Shown piece by piece: positions 8,394 through 19,395 of a stretch of 64,000 bases of DNA. The notes under the pieces were generated by a model that worked only from the letters and a program-made list of their open reading frames with translations, had not been told where the DNA came from and made no database searches. Origin of the DNA: Emiliania huxleyi CCMP1516 (lineage: Eukaryota > Haptophyta > Isochrysidales > Noelaerhabdaceae); NCBI RefSeq assembly GCF_000372725.1, contig NW_005200784.1, forward strand, positions 424,338 to 488,337. The letters run 5' to 3'. The position numbers were made by a program, and so were the translations under genes. The first letter of the stretch is position 1. Every line of letters starts with the position of its first letter.

Positions 8394-10624
8394 TCATAAC
8401 AGCGTGCTCACGCTCGGTGGTGGCGACCACCTCGCCCTCAGCGGCAGCTGGAAGTGAAGTTGCTCGGGGTCGCGCAGCGAGCAGCCGTGCTCGCGGTCGA
8501 GGAAGCAGCGTAAGTAGGCGTGCGGGTTCTTGAGCGGGTGCAGCCACGGCGCGCGGCTCACGTCCCTCCCGGCGAGGGTGATACCGTGCCGGTTGAGAAG
8601 GGCGCCTACGTAGCTACACGCACAAACGTGAGAGCCCTCGAGGTCTTCAGCTCGCCTTGCCGGGTGGGGGTGGTGGATCGCCCGGGTGGTGGTCGTCGTA
8701 CTCTGCGGCCCAGGTGCACACATTGATGTCATCGGTTGTCACGGGCGGCGAGGCGGCGTGCAGGATCCACCCCACCACGTCGCGGCTCAGCCCGAGCACC
8801 ATGCCCGCCACGCAAGCGCCGTGTGTCCTCAGCATGACAGGGCACTGCTCTGGCTGGCAGATGCGGCCCAGGAACAGGTGTCGGAAGGGGACGGTCTCCC
8901 CGCCGAGGCTCGCACTAGCCAACATCGCCCGGAGCGCGCGGCGCCAGTCGACGAGCGCGTCCGAGTCCTGCTTGAAGATGAGCTCCGCCGCGGGCCGCCG
9001 TTCGAGCGCCCACGCATATGTGTGCCACAGCTTGACGCTGCTGGAGCGAGCGAAGCCCTTGTCCTCCGTCTCGTTGAAGGCGAGGAGGGCCAAATCGTCG
9101 CACCGGACCTGCTCGGTCGCCAGCATTGCTCGCACCTCCGGCACCGGCGAGTTGCCGAGCGCGAAGCGCACCTCGATTGGCTCCCCCCTCGTCAGCTCCG
9201 GCAGCGTGCTCCGGATCACTGCGCGGACCACCGCCTTGGAGGGGGGAGTCCATATAAGGACGAGAACGATCGCGGGCGACTCGCGTGCCAGCCTCGCTGG
9301 CGACGGCTCAGGCGGCCCAGGGGGCGGACGCGACAGCTTATCGACCAACGTGAGCAGGTTTTCAGAGCCCGCGTCAAAGTCGCTGTCGACCGCAAGCGTA
9401 CTCCTTCCGCGCGTCAACAAGGAGAAGGACTTGCTCACATTGCACGCGGGTGAGCCGTGCGGCGGCCCTCCCACCCAGAACTGGTACCGGAGGCCGAGAG
9501 CGGTGTGGTAAGGGCCGGCGCCGGGGCTCGCGAGCCAGTCGCGGATTTGGGTACAGGCCATCTCGACGACCACCGTATCGCGCCGTGCGCAGAGGGTGTA
9601 CGCCATGTGGGCGCCGTGTGGAGCTACGATCAGGTCGGCCTCGTTAAAGCTGCGGCACAGCTCCTGTGGCGCCGACGCGAGCAGGTCTGCGGGTTGGACC
9701 ACTGCCCAGCCCCTCCTCCGTAGCCCTTCGACGAAGGGCGCCGCGTCTTTCCACCGCCGCCGCTCGCATCGGTCGCGCGCGTAGACCCAAGCGGCCCTGC
9801 GGCGGGGCGGAGGCAGCTGCCGCGTCATTACCCTGCGGAGGTAATTGACGTGCTGCGGCGTCGTCTCGGGCGACACGGAGCGATACTGGCTGTATACGGG
9901 GATGATCAGCTCTCGAAAGCAGAGGCACTGCCCGTCGGTCGTGCGAAGCAGCTGCGGCGGAGAGCCGTTCGGCGAGACCATGTATGAGAGCACCTGTGGC
10001 GGCCCCGGCTCGTGAGGCACGGCACTGGATGGGGGGTGTCAAGACAGGTGACCCTCCACCTCTGCGTGCGCTTCTCTGCATGTGCATGTGCTTCTACTTA
10101 ATCACATAGCACAACCATGAGCGGCACTCGTCGTCAAAGGGAATGAGGAAGAGGCCGCCCCCGTGCGGAGGCACGCCCGGGTCAGGCCGGCCCACAAAGA
10201 GGGGGAGGAGCGCGTCGAAGAACTGGTGGCTTGGGTTGCTGCTGGGGGCAGTCAGGAGCATGGTAGCCTTGCTCTCCCAGCTGATGTTCCCTGTGAGCGC
10301 AATTGCCGGCGGGACGACGATCTGGACCCAGAGCATCGATTTGGCCGGTCGCAATCGGATACGAGCGGGCGGTGTCTTTGACCGCAGCGTATCGGGACTG
10401 TTGCGGTAGAAGAGACGCTGCCACTCCCCTTTCTTGTTGAGTTGGAGGCAGACGTTGCCGAGCCGAGTTGCGTGCGCCTCTGGCCGGATCCACGGCTTGG
10501 GCAACCCGTCAAAGTGAAGCGTCTCCCCCGGTCGGACTCGCACCCGCTTTGGCCGACGGTGCAGGGCCGTGCTGTCGGCCGTGCTGTCGGCGAGCCACCG
10601 GCGTGCCGCGCGATCAAAGGGCAT
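8394..10624 (-). CDS. Two-domain glycosyltransferase: GT61-like N-terminal half, GT31 (beta-1,3-galactosyltransferase)-like C-terminal half
   Basis: Exons on the minus strand are 10624-10116, 10024-8652 and 8605-8394 (698 codons, divisible by three). The first intron is GT-AG and the second is a 46-base GC-AG intron. Residues ~100-320 resemble GT61 family glycosyltransferases: HQFFDALLPLF in the first exon, then FNEADLIVAPHGAHMAYTL (~297-314), the GAHGA-like signature. Residues ~420-630 resemble GT31 galactosyltransferases: VRFALGNS, FNETEDKGFARSSSVKLWHT, then ELIFKQDSDALVDW (~517-530) with the DSD metal motif, and VTTDDINVCTWA. Both halves act on nucleotide sugars in the Golgi lumen, so this chain could add two successive sugars. 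The ATG at 10624 lacks a signal anchor, so a 5' exon is probably missing. It heads a local cluster of glycan genes. Confidence 0.8.
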
Positions 10625-11214
10625 GGGCGACGCGAAATTTAAGTTTGGACGCGTCCATACACAACTACACAACACGAAAGGTCGCACGACGGCCAGCTGG
10701 CGCTTCCCATGGGCTGCGTCTTGCACTCGCAGTGGCCTCGGCAGCCGACTGGCGGTGGGGGTGCTGTTACTGCCTGCACGATTGCCAACACCAGCATGAC
10801 AGCGTCTTGGGCCGAGTTGGGGCGTGTTCTCTAGGACTACAAGCAAGCGGCTCCGCTCACAATGTGACTGGTGACGCCCACCCACGACTACTACCAACGG
10901 CCAACGCGCTCACCGTCACAATCCGAGCAAAGTCTGGGGTTGCCTCCGAGCGCTCACAATCCTGTAGAATTTCTATGATTACGAGCGGCTGCGCTCACAA
11001 TCGTACCAACCAAAGATAGAGGGGGGGGGGGGGGGCTCCGGTCGCTCCGTGATCTTGTACAGGCGCGAGCTCGATCGCTCACAATCGTAGAAGGTGTGTG
11101 TTAGTGCCAATCCGCGCCAGTCCCGTGCGCGGCGCCGTTTTTGTTGGCCGTTTTGGGGACACGACCGGCGCCGTCCCCAAACCAAGTGTCGCGCACAGTA
11201 AAAGTCAGCAACGC
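10625..11214. promoter_or_regulatory. Shared spacer between divergent glycan genes with four GCTCACAAT boxes
   Basis: GCTCACAAT occurs at 10855-10863, 10952-10960, 10993-11001 and 11077-11085, all in one orientation, mostly preceded by GAGC or GCG. The spacer lies between the minus-strand GT61-GT31 gene and the plus-strand esterase gene, so it must contain both promoters unless unseen 5' exons fill it. A run of 14 or more G lies at ~11021-11035. No RNA gene is seen. Confidence 0.4.
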
Positions 11215-12664
11215 ATGACGCTGCCGACGCCCTGCGACTTCAGCGCACGCATGCAGGAGCGGTCGCCCCCGCAGGAGTCGGAGGGCCAGTGCGATCGCGG
11301 TGTCCAGCCAGAGCTCCTCCTGCCCACAAGTGAGGCCGGCGCGCTTCTCCGGCGGCACAATGGCACCACAATCTCTTTTCTGGGCGACTCACTTGTGCGG
11401 CAGCTCTTCCACATGCTCGTGTGCCTGCTGAGCGTGCAGCCTGGCCTCGTCATCGACGCCGAGCCTCGGTATCGGTATTGGCGCTGTCCGCACTGGGACT
11501 GCGTCAACCAGTACAAGCGCGTGACGCTGCGTGACCCGAAGATGGGCCTTGCGCTCACGATGCTAAACAAGTGGGTCATGGAGGTGCTCCGAGGCCCGCC
11601 CCTCGATCTTCCCACCCGGGAGCTGCTCGGTATTCAGCAATGAGAGCGATCAGCGATATTCCTCCCCTTAGTAAAGCAGGCAACAGATATTTCATATCAG
11701 GCCTTACGATATCTGCAGGCCAGCACGGTTGCGCCGCACGAGGCTGAGCTGATCGGCGAGGCAAACGTAGTGGTTTTTGGTGTGGGCGCCTTCCTACCGC
11801 TCGACGCTAACGCCGTCCGCACTAAGATCCGCGGTTGGCGCAGCCAGTGGCTCGACGGCTTCTCGCGCCGCGGCGGGGCTTCTCGCCTCCAAGATGGGAC
11901 TCGCTTCGGACTCGTCCAATACCCTCCCATGACGCCTCGTAGGCGGTGTGGTCCTCTGGCTCGAATACTTCGCGGGTCACTTTGACACCCCCTCGGGCGA
12001 GTTCAGCAACGTTGATCAGAACGTCGGGCGCGGGCCCCCACTCGCCGGCGCAGGCTCACTGGGCGCAGGCGCCAACTCCTCCTACCCGTGTGTGAAGCTC
12101 GGCCCAGCCGGGGCAGAGTTCGCGCACGGCAATCCGCGCCGCACCGCGGGCAACGCCGTAGCGGCGGAGGCGGGCTGGCCGGTGCTCGCCACTTTCGACG
12201 ACTCGGTGTCGCAGTGGGCGGCGCACCCTGGGATCAAGGCGGTGCGCAAGGGGGGGTGGGGAAATCCGAGGCAGACGATAGTGGCGGACTGCCGGCACTG
12301 GTGCTTGCCTTCGGAACCGCTCGCGGCACGGGTGCGTACGCTGTTGCAGCTCCTCGCTCGAACTAAGGCTTCGCAGGGGTGGCGTGCAATCCACGAACCT
12401 CTGTCGCCGCGATCTAACGGCACCGACATCGCCACCCCCTCCAGCCTCGCAGAGCGTCTGTCCAGCCTTTCGCACGCGCAGCTCCTCGAGCTCGCCCAGA
12501 AGGTTGCGGCCGCGGGCGGCACCGCTGTTGCATCCGAGCCGGCCGCGTCCCGGCTGGTTAGCCCGCGTCGGGGCAACTACACCCGCCACGTCTCCTTGCC
12601 TTTCTCGGTCCCGGAGTGGAAGCTGAGAGGGGAGAGGCCGCCTAGGAGGCTGCCGGGCGGGTGA
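11215..12664 (+). CDS. PC-esterase / trichome-birefringence-like SGNH acyl-esterase
   Basis: Exons 11215-11583, 11719-11869 and 11943-12664 (414 codons). Intron 1 is GT-AG and intron 2 is GC-AG. The GDS block TISFLGDSLVRQLFHML (exon 1) and the C-terminal VADCRHWCLPSEPL (DxxHW type) are the two catalytic blocks of PC-esterases, the family that includes plant TBL polysaccharide O-acetyltransferases and CASD1. Between them VVVFGVGAFLPLDANAVR and GVVLWLEYFAGHFDTPSGEF match the middle of the domain. The likely role is moving or removing O-acetyl groups on glycans in the Golgi. The start chosen is the first ATG; the frame is open upstream, so a signal-anchor exon is probably missing. The last ~100 residues after the DxxH block are an unusual extension with no recognisable domain. 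Confidence 0.8.
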
Positions 12665-12857
12665 CCGTGGCCTCAGCGCTCGCTTCAAAACACCGCGACG
12701 TCGGTCATGCATTTTTTTGAATGCGAACTAGAAGGAAGTGCGCAACGCTTCAAAGTTCAATCTCACAGGAGTCTAAGCCACGACAAGGCGGGCCGTCGAC
12801 GCTTGTGCTTTTCGTTTTGTTTCTTTATATAGGGCGGCCGTTCATCCGCGGATAAAC

Positions 12858-14491
12858 TTGGAGGGCGGCCTCTCTCCCCTGCAGCCCATCCTCTCCACGG
12901 CGCAGGCGTGCGAGTTCTTTTCGTGGCACTCGTCGCTGCACCGGCTGTGTGCAGAGCGCGGGCTTGAGACAGTGCGCGATCGGGTGATCAAAGACGTGGC
13001 GACGCTGTGCCAGCCCGCGGTGCCGCCGCCGGCAAAAATGGCCGAAGCCAGCCCGTCCCCGCCCGTCTCCGCCGTCCCCTCGGCGAGCGAGGTCCCACCG
13101 CTGCTGCATCGCGTGTGGGTGGGCGAGGCCTGCCCGCCGGTGCAAGATTTGGTGTCCCTCCTCGCGGCCGTGCTGATGCTGCGGCCTCGAGAGATGAACT
13201 ACCACGTCACGTCCCTGGCGTGGTTGGCTCAGGGATGGGAGGCTGCCTGGCGCGCCCGCCCGGGCTGCGGCCCCTTTGCCTTTGGGTATCGCCAGTGCCT
13301 CGCGGCATTGGGCGTGCGGATTCGACCCACCAACATGTCCCGCGGCGGCTCCTCCTTTGCTGACGCCGTGGCCCGCCTCGGGGGCGGGTTCTCTCGCGAC
13401 ACGCTCGACGCCAAGCTGCGCCGCGGGGAGATCAAACTGCAGCACGTCTCCGATCTTCTGCGGCTGCACGCGCTGCAGAGCGAGGGTGGCGTCTACCTCG
13501 ACTCGGACGTTTTTGTGTTGCGGCCATACTTCGCGGCGCACAGGCGCAGCGATTTCACCATCGGGGTGGATGCGCGTGAAGATATCGTCTCGGTCGAGCA
13601 TCTACCCCGGCTCAACAATGGCGCGATGATGGCGCGCCCGAACTCCGCCTTTGGCCGCGCGTGGTGGGAGGCGCTCGGCCGATCGTGGGACGGACCGCCG
13701 CCCTAGATACCAAGCACACATCCCTGCATTTCAACTGGCGGCCGCGGCATACAAGTGCTCTCCATTCTGGCTGCACACGAGGCTGTGGCCGACACTCCTC
13801 TCTGCACCGCGTAGGCTCGCCAAACAAGTGGGACTGGCACTCCAGCATCCTGCCGCTCGAGCTGCAACGGCAGCACCCGGGCCTCGCCACGATCGGCACG
13901 AGCATGCGCGCCTACCCCTTCCCGTGGGAGGCCATCGCGGACCGCGAGGCTTGGCTCCGCGCCCGCGCGAACCGAAGCTGCAGGGGGTATCCTTGGGCGC
14001 GGCTTGTCGAGCAGCTGGCGAGAGGGTATAAGGTGGGGGGCAGGGAGGTGGCTTTGGAGTCGGTGCACGTGACAGCGTGGTCCAACCCGCGATTCAAGCG
14101 GTCGGTGCAGCAGCTTCCGACGATGAGGGCCGTGCTCGACAACGCGGAGCGCGCAGCCGGGACAGCCCCTAACGGCGCCGTGCCAGAGGCGATGCCAGAG
14201 TGCCTCCGTGTGGCGCGCTCGTGGCTGAGCCACATCGAGGAGCGGGACGAAGCCACCCGGCGGCGCAACATGCCAATCACTCTGGCGAGCGCCCTGGCGG
14301 ACGAGGCCGAGTCCTCCCTCAGCTTCACCCGCTTCGACGGCTCGCTAAAGACGGTGCGCCGCGTGCAACAGCAGTGCAATGTGCGCAACCCCAACCCAAA
14401 GCGGCGCGATGGGCTTCAGTGCCTGTGGCCAATCGGATCGCCCTGCCTTGGCACGTACAGCTGTGACGCCGCCCCGCACAAGGATTGTTAG
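12858..14491 (+). CDS. DXD-containing glycosyltransferase (GT32-like)
   Basis: Two exons, ~12858-13677 and 13815-14491, with a GC-AG intron (in frame, ~499 codons). The core motif is LLRLHALQSEGGVYLDSDVF followed by VLRPYF, the Gly_transf_sug signature with the DSD metal site. It is preceded by LLHRVWVGEACP (the I/LP-k-x-I/VH-q-x-W entry motif in divergent form) and followed by LNNGAMMARPNSAF, also typical. The second exon carries KWDWHSSILPLE and a long C-terminal part rich in cysteine. Such enzymes transfer sugars in the Golgi. The frame is open upstream of 12858 without an ATG, and the first ATG is at 13038, so a 5' exon is expected. The exact donor is uncertain by a few bases. It lies 193 bases downstream of the esterase gene, on the same strand. 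Confidence 0.75.
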
Positions 14492-14781
14492 TCGGGTTTG
14501 AGACATGTCTGTCAGTACTAGCTGCTGCAAAAAACCAAAATGTCACACATTGAGGGCAACACACACGTCGACGTATGTATAAAGTTAAAACTTTATAGCC
14601 GTGTTCACTGCGCGTGTTAGAGCCGTTTAGATAGCCGTATCTCGGGGGACGGCGTGTGTGATGACGCGGAAAGGGCACCATGTGGCGAAACCTAGCGACT
14701 TTTATCTAGACACCAATCTCCTGGAAGAGGAGAGCTGTCCGACTCCGTTTTATTTGTTTGATCCTGTGTCTTTTTGCTCTC
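14492..14781. other. Short intergenic, convergent 3' ends
   Basis: Contains TATAAAGTTAAAACTTTATA near 14577, a 16-bp palindrome (AAAGTTAAAACTTT core) that could form a hairpin between two convergent genes. Nothing else is recognisable. Confidence 0.4.
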
Positions 14782-16437
14782 TCAAGCATCCCGAGGACCC
14801 GCGATCACCACCGCCGGCGGCTTGCTCCAGAAGGCGCAGTATGCCTGGAAGGTGGGGCAGTCGAGGAAGGCGCGCGTGATGAACTCGTGCGCAGCAGCGT
14901 TGCCCGGCCCGTCCGGGCTGCAGAGCGGGTCCGCCACGTAGAGTAACGCAGGGAAAGGCGTCTCGTCGGCTTGCAGAATGGCGACGATGAGCGACTTCTC
15001 AAAGTAGAGGCTGGTGACTTCCTCCTCGGGCGAGGATTGCGCGCACTGCATCACAAGCACCAGCACGAGGCCATTGCGGCTGTTCTGCCACGGGCCGTCG
15101 TAGAACTGGTCCACCAAGCCGGGCACCGAGAATGAGGACCAGAGGTGCGAGCTGCGCGCGTCGAGCTGGGAGGTTGGCCCGTCGTCCGGCGGCAGGAGGA
15201 GCTTGAGCAGCGTGCGTTACGGCGCCAAAGCTGCAGACCCCGGGAGGGAGGAGGCGACGGAGACACTCGCACCGACACTCGCCCCGCCCTGCCCCTGTGC
15301 GCGCTTCGGGGGCGGCGGGGCGCCTTGGGTGTCGGTGTGTCCGTGCTCGCGCTCGACCATGATGTAGTTGCGCACGTAGGGTGTGGCGTTCTCGCCAAAG
15401 GCGTTTGCCAACGAGTGGCTCGCGTGCGGGGCGATGATGCGCGCGCTGTCCTTGAGCGCGTGGATGATGCGCGGCTCTGGGCCCTGCAGGGTGAGGACAT
15501 GCTCGAGCACCGTCGCCGCGTCCGGCCGCTGCGGTAGGCAGGCCGCACGATGCACGTCGCGCAGAACGCAGCCGCTATAGCCGCCCGCCGAGCAAATCGA
15601 CACCCCGTCAGTGCGCCGGGTGGCAGCGGCGCGCCACGCCTCGAGGAACTCGGCTGCGCTGAGCGCCGAGACTATATCTGCCGGGTACCCCTCAGCTGCG
15701 ACGTTTTGCGCAGTGAAGAGGCCGGTTGCCGCTTGGACGCTCAGCGCCTGCAGCGACAACAAGCCTTCCGCACGAGCCGGGGGGCGCAGCCACGGCGCGG
15801 TCGGCGTCGCCGTCACCCAGCTCCAGTCGACGCACGACTGCCACGCGGCCGCCGCTTCGGCGGTCGGCCCGAGCTTGAAGCCCATGTCCCATGTCGCTGA
15901 GTCGTCGGGGTCGGCTAGGCCGTGCATCACCAGCGCGAGCTCGACATAGCCGTCTCCGGTGTAGCGGTCGTGGACAAAACGGAAGCACGAGTGCACGAGC
16001 CTGTGGAAGAAGATCTCGCGCGCGCTTGGGAACCCATGGTCAGGGCGGTCGATATAGTTGCGTAGGTCTCGAACGGTGCTCGCGCGCAGGAAGTACAGGC
16101 CGAGCGGGTTGCCAGCCATGCGGCCGATGAAGTCTGCGACGCGAGATAGGACCTCGCGGTCCAGCGGCTCGCCCTCCTCCTCCCTGCCGTGCCGCGTGAC
16201 AGTGGGGTGGGCGGTCATCGCCGCTTGTGCTGCGGCGAGGAGAGCGATGCGGTCGGGTTCGGCGGTAATCGCGGGATCCTCGAGCGCCTCGCGCCACATC
16301 TCGAGCTCCGCCTGGTCATCCATCGCTCGGCAGCGAGCAGCGTGCCGGTGCGGTGGAAGGCAAACCGCCAGCACCGCCCCCCCGGCCAGTGAAATCCCAG
16401 CGAGCGCGCGAAGACCGGATATTTCTTTTTTTGCCAT
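14782..16437 (-). CDS. Membrane-anchored or secreted protein of unrecognised family
   Basis: Exons 16437-15322 and 15201-14782 (512 codons, in frame). The donor GGC|GCCCCG and acceptor CTCAAG are the only choice that avoids an in-frame TAA. The N-terminus MAKKEISGLRALAGISLAGG followed by AVLAVCL is a short basic segment and one hydrophobic helix, i.e. a signal peptide or type II anchor. Distinctive stretches are LGLYFLRASTVRDLRNYID, RLVHSCFRFVHDRYTGDGY, RIIHALKDSARIIAPHASH and TSLYFEKSLIVAILQADE. I do not recognise the family. Neighbours on both sides are glycan enzymes, so a Golgi-lumen role is a reasonable guess but only that. A 32-bp block shared with the ABCC gene lies 21 bases before the ATG. 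Confidence 0.65.
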
Positions 16438-16458
16438 TCTCAAGGTTCACTACTCGTT

Positions 16459-16490
16459 GGTGGAGATCCTTTGGCCGCGTTGGGTAGCCA
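16459..16490 (-). promoter_or_regulatory. 32-bp conserved upstream block, copy 1
   Basis: On the gene's strand this reads TGGCTACCCAACGCGGCCAA then AGGATCTCCACC. It matches 56906-56937 at 30 of 32 positions. In both places it lies in the same orientation, 21 and 42 bases before the first ATG of otherwise unrelated genes. It may be a core promoter/initiator element or a reintegrated leader sequence. Confidence 0.6.
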
Positions 16491-16591
16491 TTTGTTTTAG
16501 TGTGCGCAGTCCACGCCCTTGTCGTGCCAACTGTGCTGTGAGAGAGGCTTGCTTTTAAGTCGGAGCAGGTTTTCCTACAACTGACACACTA

Positions 16592-16639
16592 TAGAGAACA
16601 CAACCCCCTCTCCCTTTTTTCCCAGTAAGCTAAAAGTAC
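16592..16639 (-). repeat. 48-bp dispersed repeat, copy 2
   Basis: Reverse complement of the block at 2021-2068, sharing GTACTTTTAGCTTACTGGG and GGGGTTGTGTTCTCTA. It lies between the start of the 14782-16437 gene and the 3' end of the 16943-17852 gene, with no recognisable partner coding fragment next to it. Confidence 0.65.
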
Positions 16640-16942
16640 TCTACAACTGACATGTACATGCAAATGAACCAGTCGCATTTCATACACTTCTTTACAGTTC
16701 CATCCGACTTCATTTGAACTAACTAACACTGTTGAGCAAGGCGGCGGGACGAGCCCGCGCGGCTGGCAGCATTTCAACCAGCTTCCTTTGGCTCTGAGAC
16801 AGTGTCGTCGAGACAGAGTCGATCAAGAGGGCACGGAACAGCGCGGTCAAGTGACTCTTATTCGCCGAGCCCCACGCGTGCCTTTGCCATGTGACGTCCC
16901 GCCAGACAGCCCGCAGTCGCAAACATCCGGCCATGTGTGCAG

Positions 16943-17852
16943 TCAGGTGTGTGGCGACGCAGCCGGTGGGCCGGTGGCGAAGCCATTCGTGGCGTCGCAC
17001 TCGAGCCTTTCGCAGTGGGGGCCAAAGTTGCGAGCGATCGTGTACGCGTGCTCGAAATGGCGCAACGTCCTCTTACTGCCGGACGCCCTCGCTTTGGGGT
17101 CGAACTGAAATCGGCTGGCCCAGAACTCCTGCGGTGGCCATGGCGCACGTACGCGCTGCCCCGCCGCCTGCTTCTGGGCGCAGTCTCCGTACACACGCGC
17201 ACTCACTTGGAAATAATCCTCACACAACGAGCCCGCAGGGCAGAGAAACATGTGGTCGTTGAGCATCTGGTACTTGGCAACGCTTGTCATCACCCCCAAA
17301 GGCACATAGGTAGAGCTGTCCATGAAGGATGCGAGCGGCGGCAGCGGCTGCAAGTGCAGCATGTCCGTGCGGACTCGCACAAACCAATCGATGGCAAGCC
17401 CTCGAGAGGCGGAATCATCGAGCGCCATGCGATAGGCGAGTCGCAACTTGTAGAACTGAGCGAGCCAGTTGTAGGTGGAGTCATGGGCGCGAGAACACGG
17501 GTGTGCAGTTCTGGTAATTGCACGGCAGAGCCGCATCGGAGACCAGCACGCACGCTGGCTTGTAGAGGCACAGTGCGTGCTCCCACTGCCTGTCGCTAAC
17601 TGTCATAGCTGCCGTCCCGCCGCGTTCCGCTCCTCCGCCATTCGCGTTGGAGAGGAAGAGATAGGTCAGCACGCGGTGACCAGCCTCGTGCAGCGAGCTA
17701 CACAGCAGTGCAAAGGAGGCGGCCACCAATGGGTGCGCCACGTCGCGCGGCATACCCGCGTTGACGATTGCAACCGTACGCCGATGCCGACCCTCACCAC
17801 GATCGCCAAGCCCGCCAGGCGCACCGCAGGCAGGTGCACCACCGGCGCTCAT
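16943..17852 (-). pseudogene. Glycosyltransferase-like gene interrupted by a 1-nt frameshift
   Basis: The first part (17852-~17515) starts MSAGGAPACG and reads VAIVNAGMPRDVAHPLVAAS, HEAGHRVLTYLFLSN and HALCLYKPACVLVSDAALPC. The second part (~17510-16943) continues one base out of frame with STYNWLAQFYKLRLAYRMAL, AIDWFVRVRTDMLHLQPL, MLNDHMFLCP and ending ASPHT. The pattern of a subject tracking phrase, then a W-F-V-R-x-R-x-D block, then a conserved D-H-x-F is that of algal and plant glycosyltransferase-like (DUF7796-type) proteins. No intron fits the junction, so either the gene is newly broken or one base is wrong in the assembly. It would otherwise be an intact ~300-residue protein. It is the fifth member of the local glycan cluster. 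Confidence 0.6.
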
Positions 17853-18495
17853 GCACAAGCACAATCACAACCCGGAACTACACTTGGAGACCGTCTTCTT
17901 GACAAGTCTCGGGCACTTTATCCATCGCGTCCGAGGCCCCGTCGTTCATGTTGATAGATTGTCATTGAGATTGGTCCTAAAATCGACTCCTGGGTTGGCT
18001 GGCCCCGAGAGCTGCGTCTCGAGCTCCCGGTGCCGTTGCCAGACGACCCCGAGCGTCGGCGCCCAAATAAGGCCCCGACGCTCGAACACACACGAACACT
18101 ACAAAACGTCTGCCAGGGAGGGAGGGTGGGGCAGACGAGAACGGGACTCGGGCGCCTGGGGGCGCGAGGGTCCGACACACGAGTTCCGCGCACGGACGGA
18201 CGTAACGATCCGGCCACGCGTCACGTTCCACCTTTCGGTGGGAGTTTGTTCTATGTCGGTTCCTCTCCGCGTTGTTGGATAACCTACATAGCCGCTGCGC
18301 GGCTATCTCCGAGGATAGGGTCGATTCCGCATGGTACGGGACCCATCTTCTGACCGCAGTATGGAAGACCGGCCCTTGTGGATCCTCCTCTCACCTTACT
18401 CTTCTCGCATAATGTGGGTATAAAACCATAAAAAAAGGGGGAGTTGCGAATGCGCCCTCGTAGGCTTGGTCCACTTGGACACCTTGGTACGAGGA
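17853..18495. other. Intergenic, nothing supported
   Basis: ORFs on both strands up to 173 codons overlap one another and show no domain. This spacer separates the glycan cluster from the palindromic element. No RNA gene or ordered repeat seen. Confidence 0.5.
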
Positions 18496-19395
18496 GCGGC
18501 CGCACTCTGCTCGCTACCCCCCCTGCACAACTAAGCTCATGGCCGACCCCCCCCCCAGCAGCAGCGCTCTGCTGCTGGGGGGGTCGGGACCCCCCCCCAA
18601 GCAGCAGCGCTCTGCTGCTGGGGGGGTCCGGACCCCCCCCAGCAGGAGCGCTCTGCCTGTGGGGGGTGCTGGCATCTCTGTACAGACAGCAGCTGTAAGT
18701 AGCATGCGTTCCAGTGGCGAGAATTTATAGTCGGCATCAAAATCAGTGGTCTCACCGGCGGGCCCTCCTACTGCCAACCGGGAGGTGCGGGGCACGCCAG
18801 CCTCTCTTCTACGCCTCTCGTGCCTCGCGGCTCCTCTGCTTCAAGGAGGGAAGATACGGCTCTCGCAGCCCATCGTACGCCGTGGCACAGCGGGGAGCAC
18901 AGCGGGCTGTACAAGATATTGTTCCCTATCTTCGCATGCTCGTCGTTGGTGATATCCGCGCGAGGTCATACGCCACAGGCGACAGGCCAGCAATCACTCG
19001 ATGATGAGACTACTGATGGAGGCGCGACGCTCTGACACCGAGTGTTGCTCGACACTGCGACACTGCCGAGTACCGCGCAGCGCTTTCTCGCGAGGTGTAT
19101 TGGGCTCGAAGGCGCGGCGAACACAACCGCCTCGAGCGTACGAGTACCGCTTAAACACGAACCGAGGGCGGAGAGGGGGGGCGGCGGCGAGGAGGCGGGA
19201 GAGCTGGGTCCAGTGCGCTCTGCTGCTGGGGGGGTCGGGACCCCCCCCCCCCCAGCAGGAGCGCTCTGCTGCTGGGGGGGTCGGGACCCCCCCCCCCCAG
19301 CAGGAGCGCTCTGCTGCTGGGGGGGTCAGACCCCCCCCCTAGCAGCAGGGATGAGCTTAGTTGTGCAGGGGGGGTAGCGAGCAGAGTGCGGCCGC
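18496..19395. mobile_element. 900-bp foldback element: perfect 45-bp ends plus arrays of nested palindromes
   Basis: Bases 18496-18540 (GCGGCCGCACTCTGCTCGCT ... AACTAAGCTCAT) are the exact reverse complement of 19351-19395, 45 of 45. Inside each end lies an array (18541-18665 and ~19217-19345) of about three units in which CAGCAGCAGCGCTCTGCTGC alternates with GGGGGGGTCGGGACCCCCCC. Each unit is itself palindromic in two registers, so the whole can fold as nested hairpins. The ~540-bp centre (18680-19210) has only short ORFs without domains. No transposase is visible, so it is non-autonomous or not a transposon at all. A target duplication is not clear. Confidence 0.85.
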
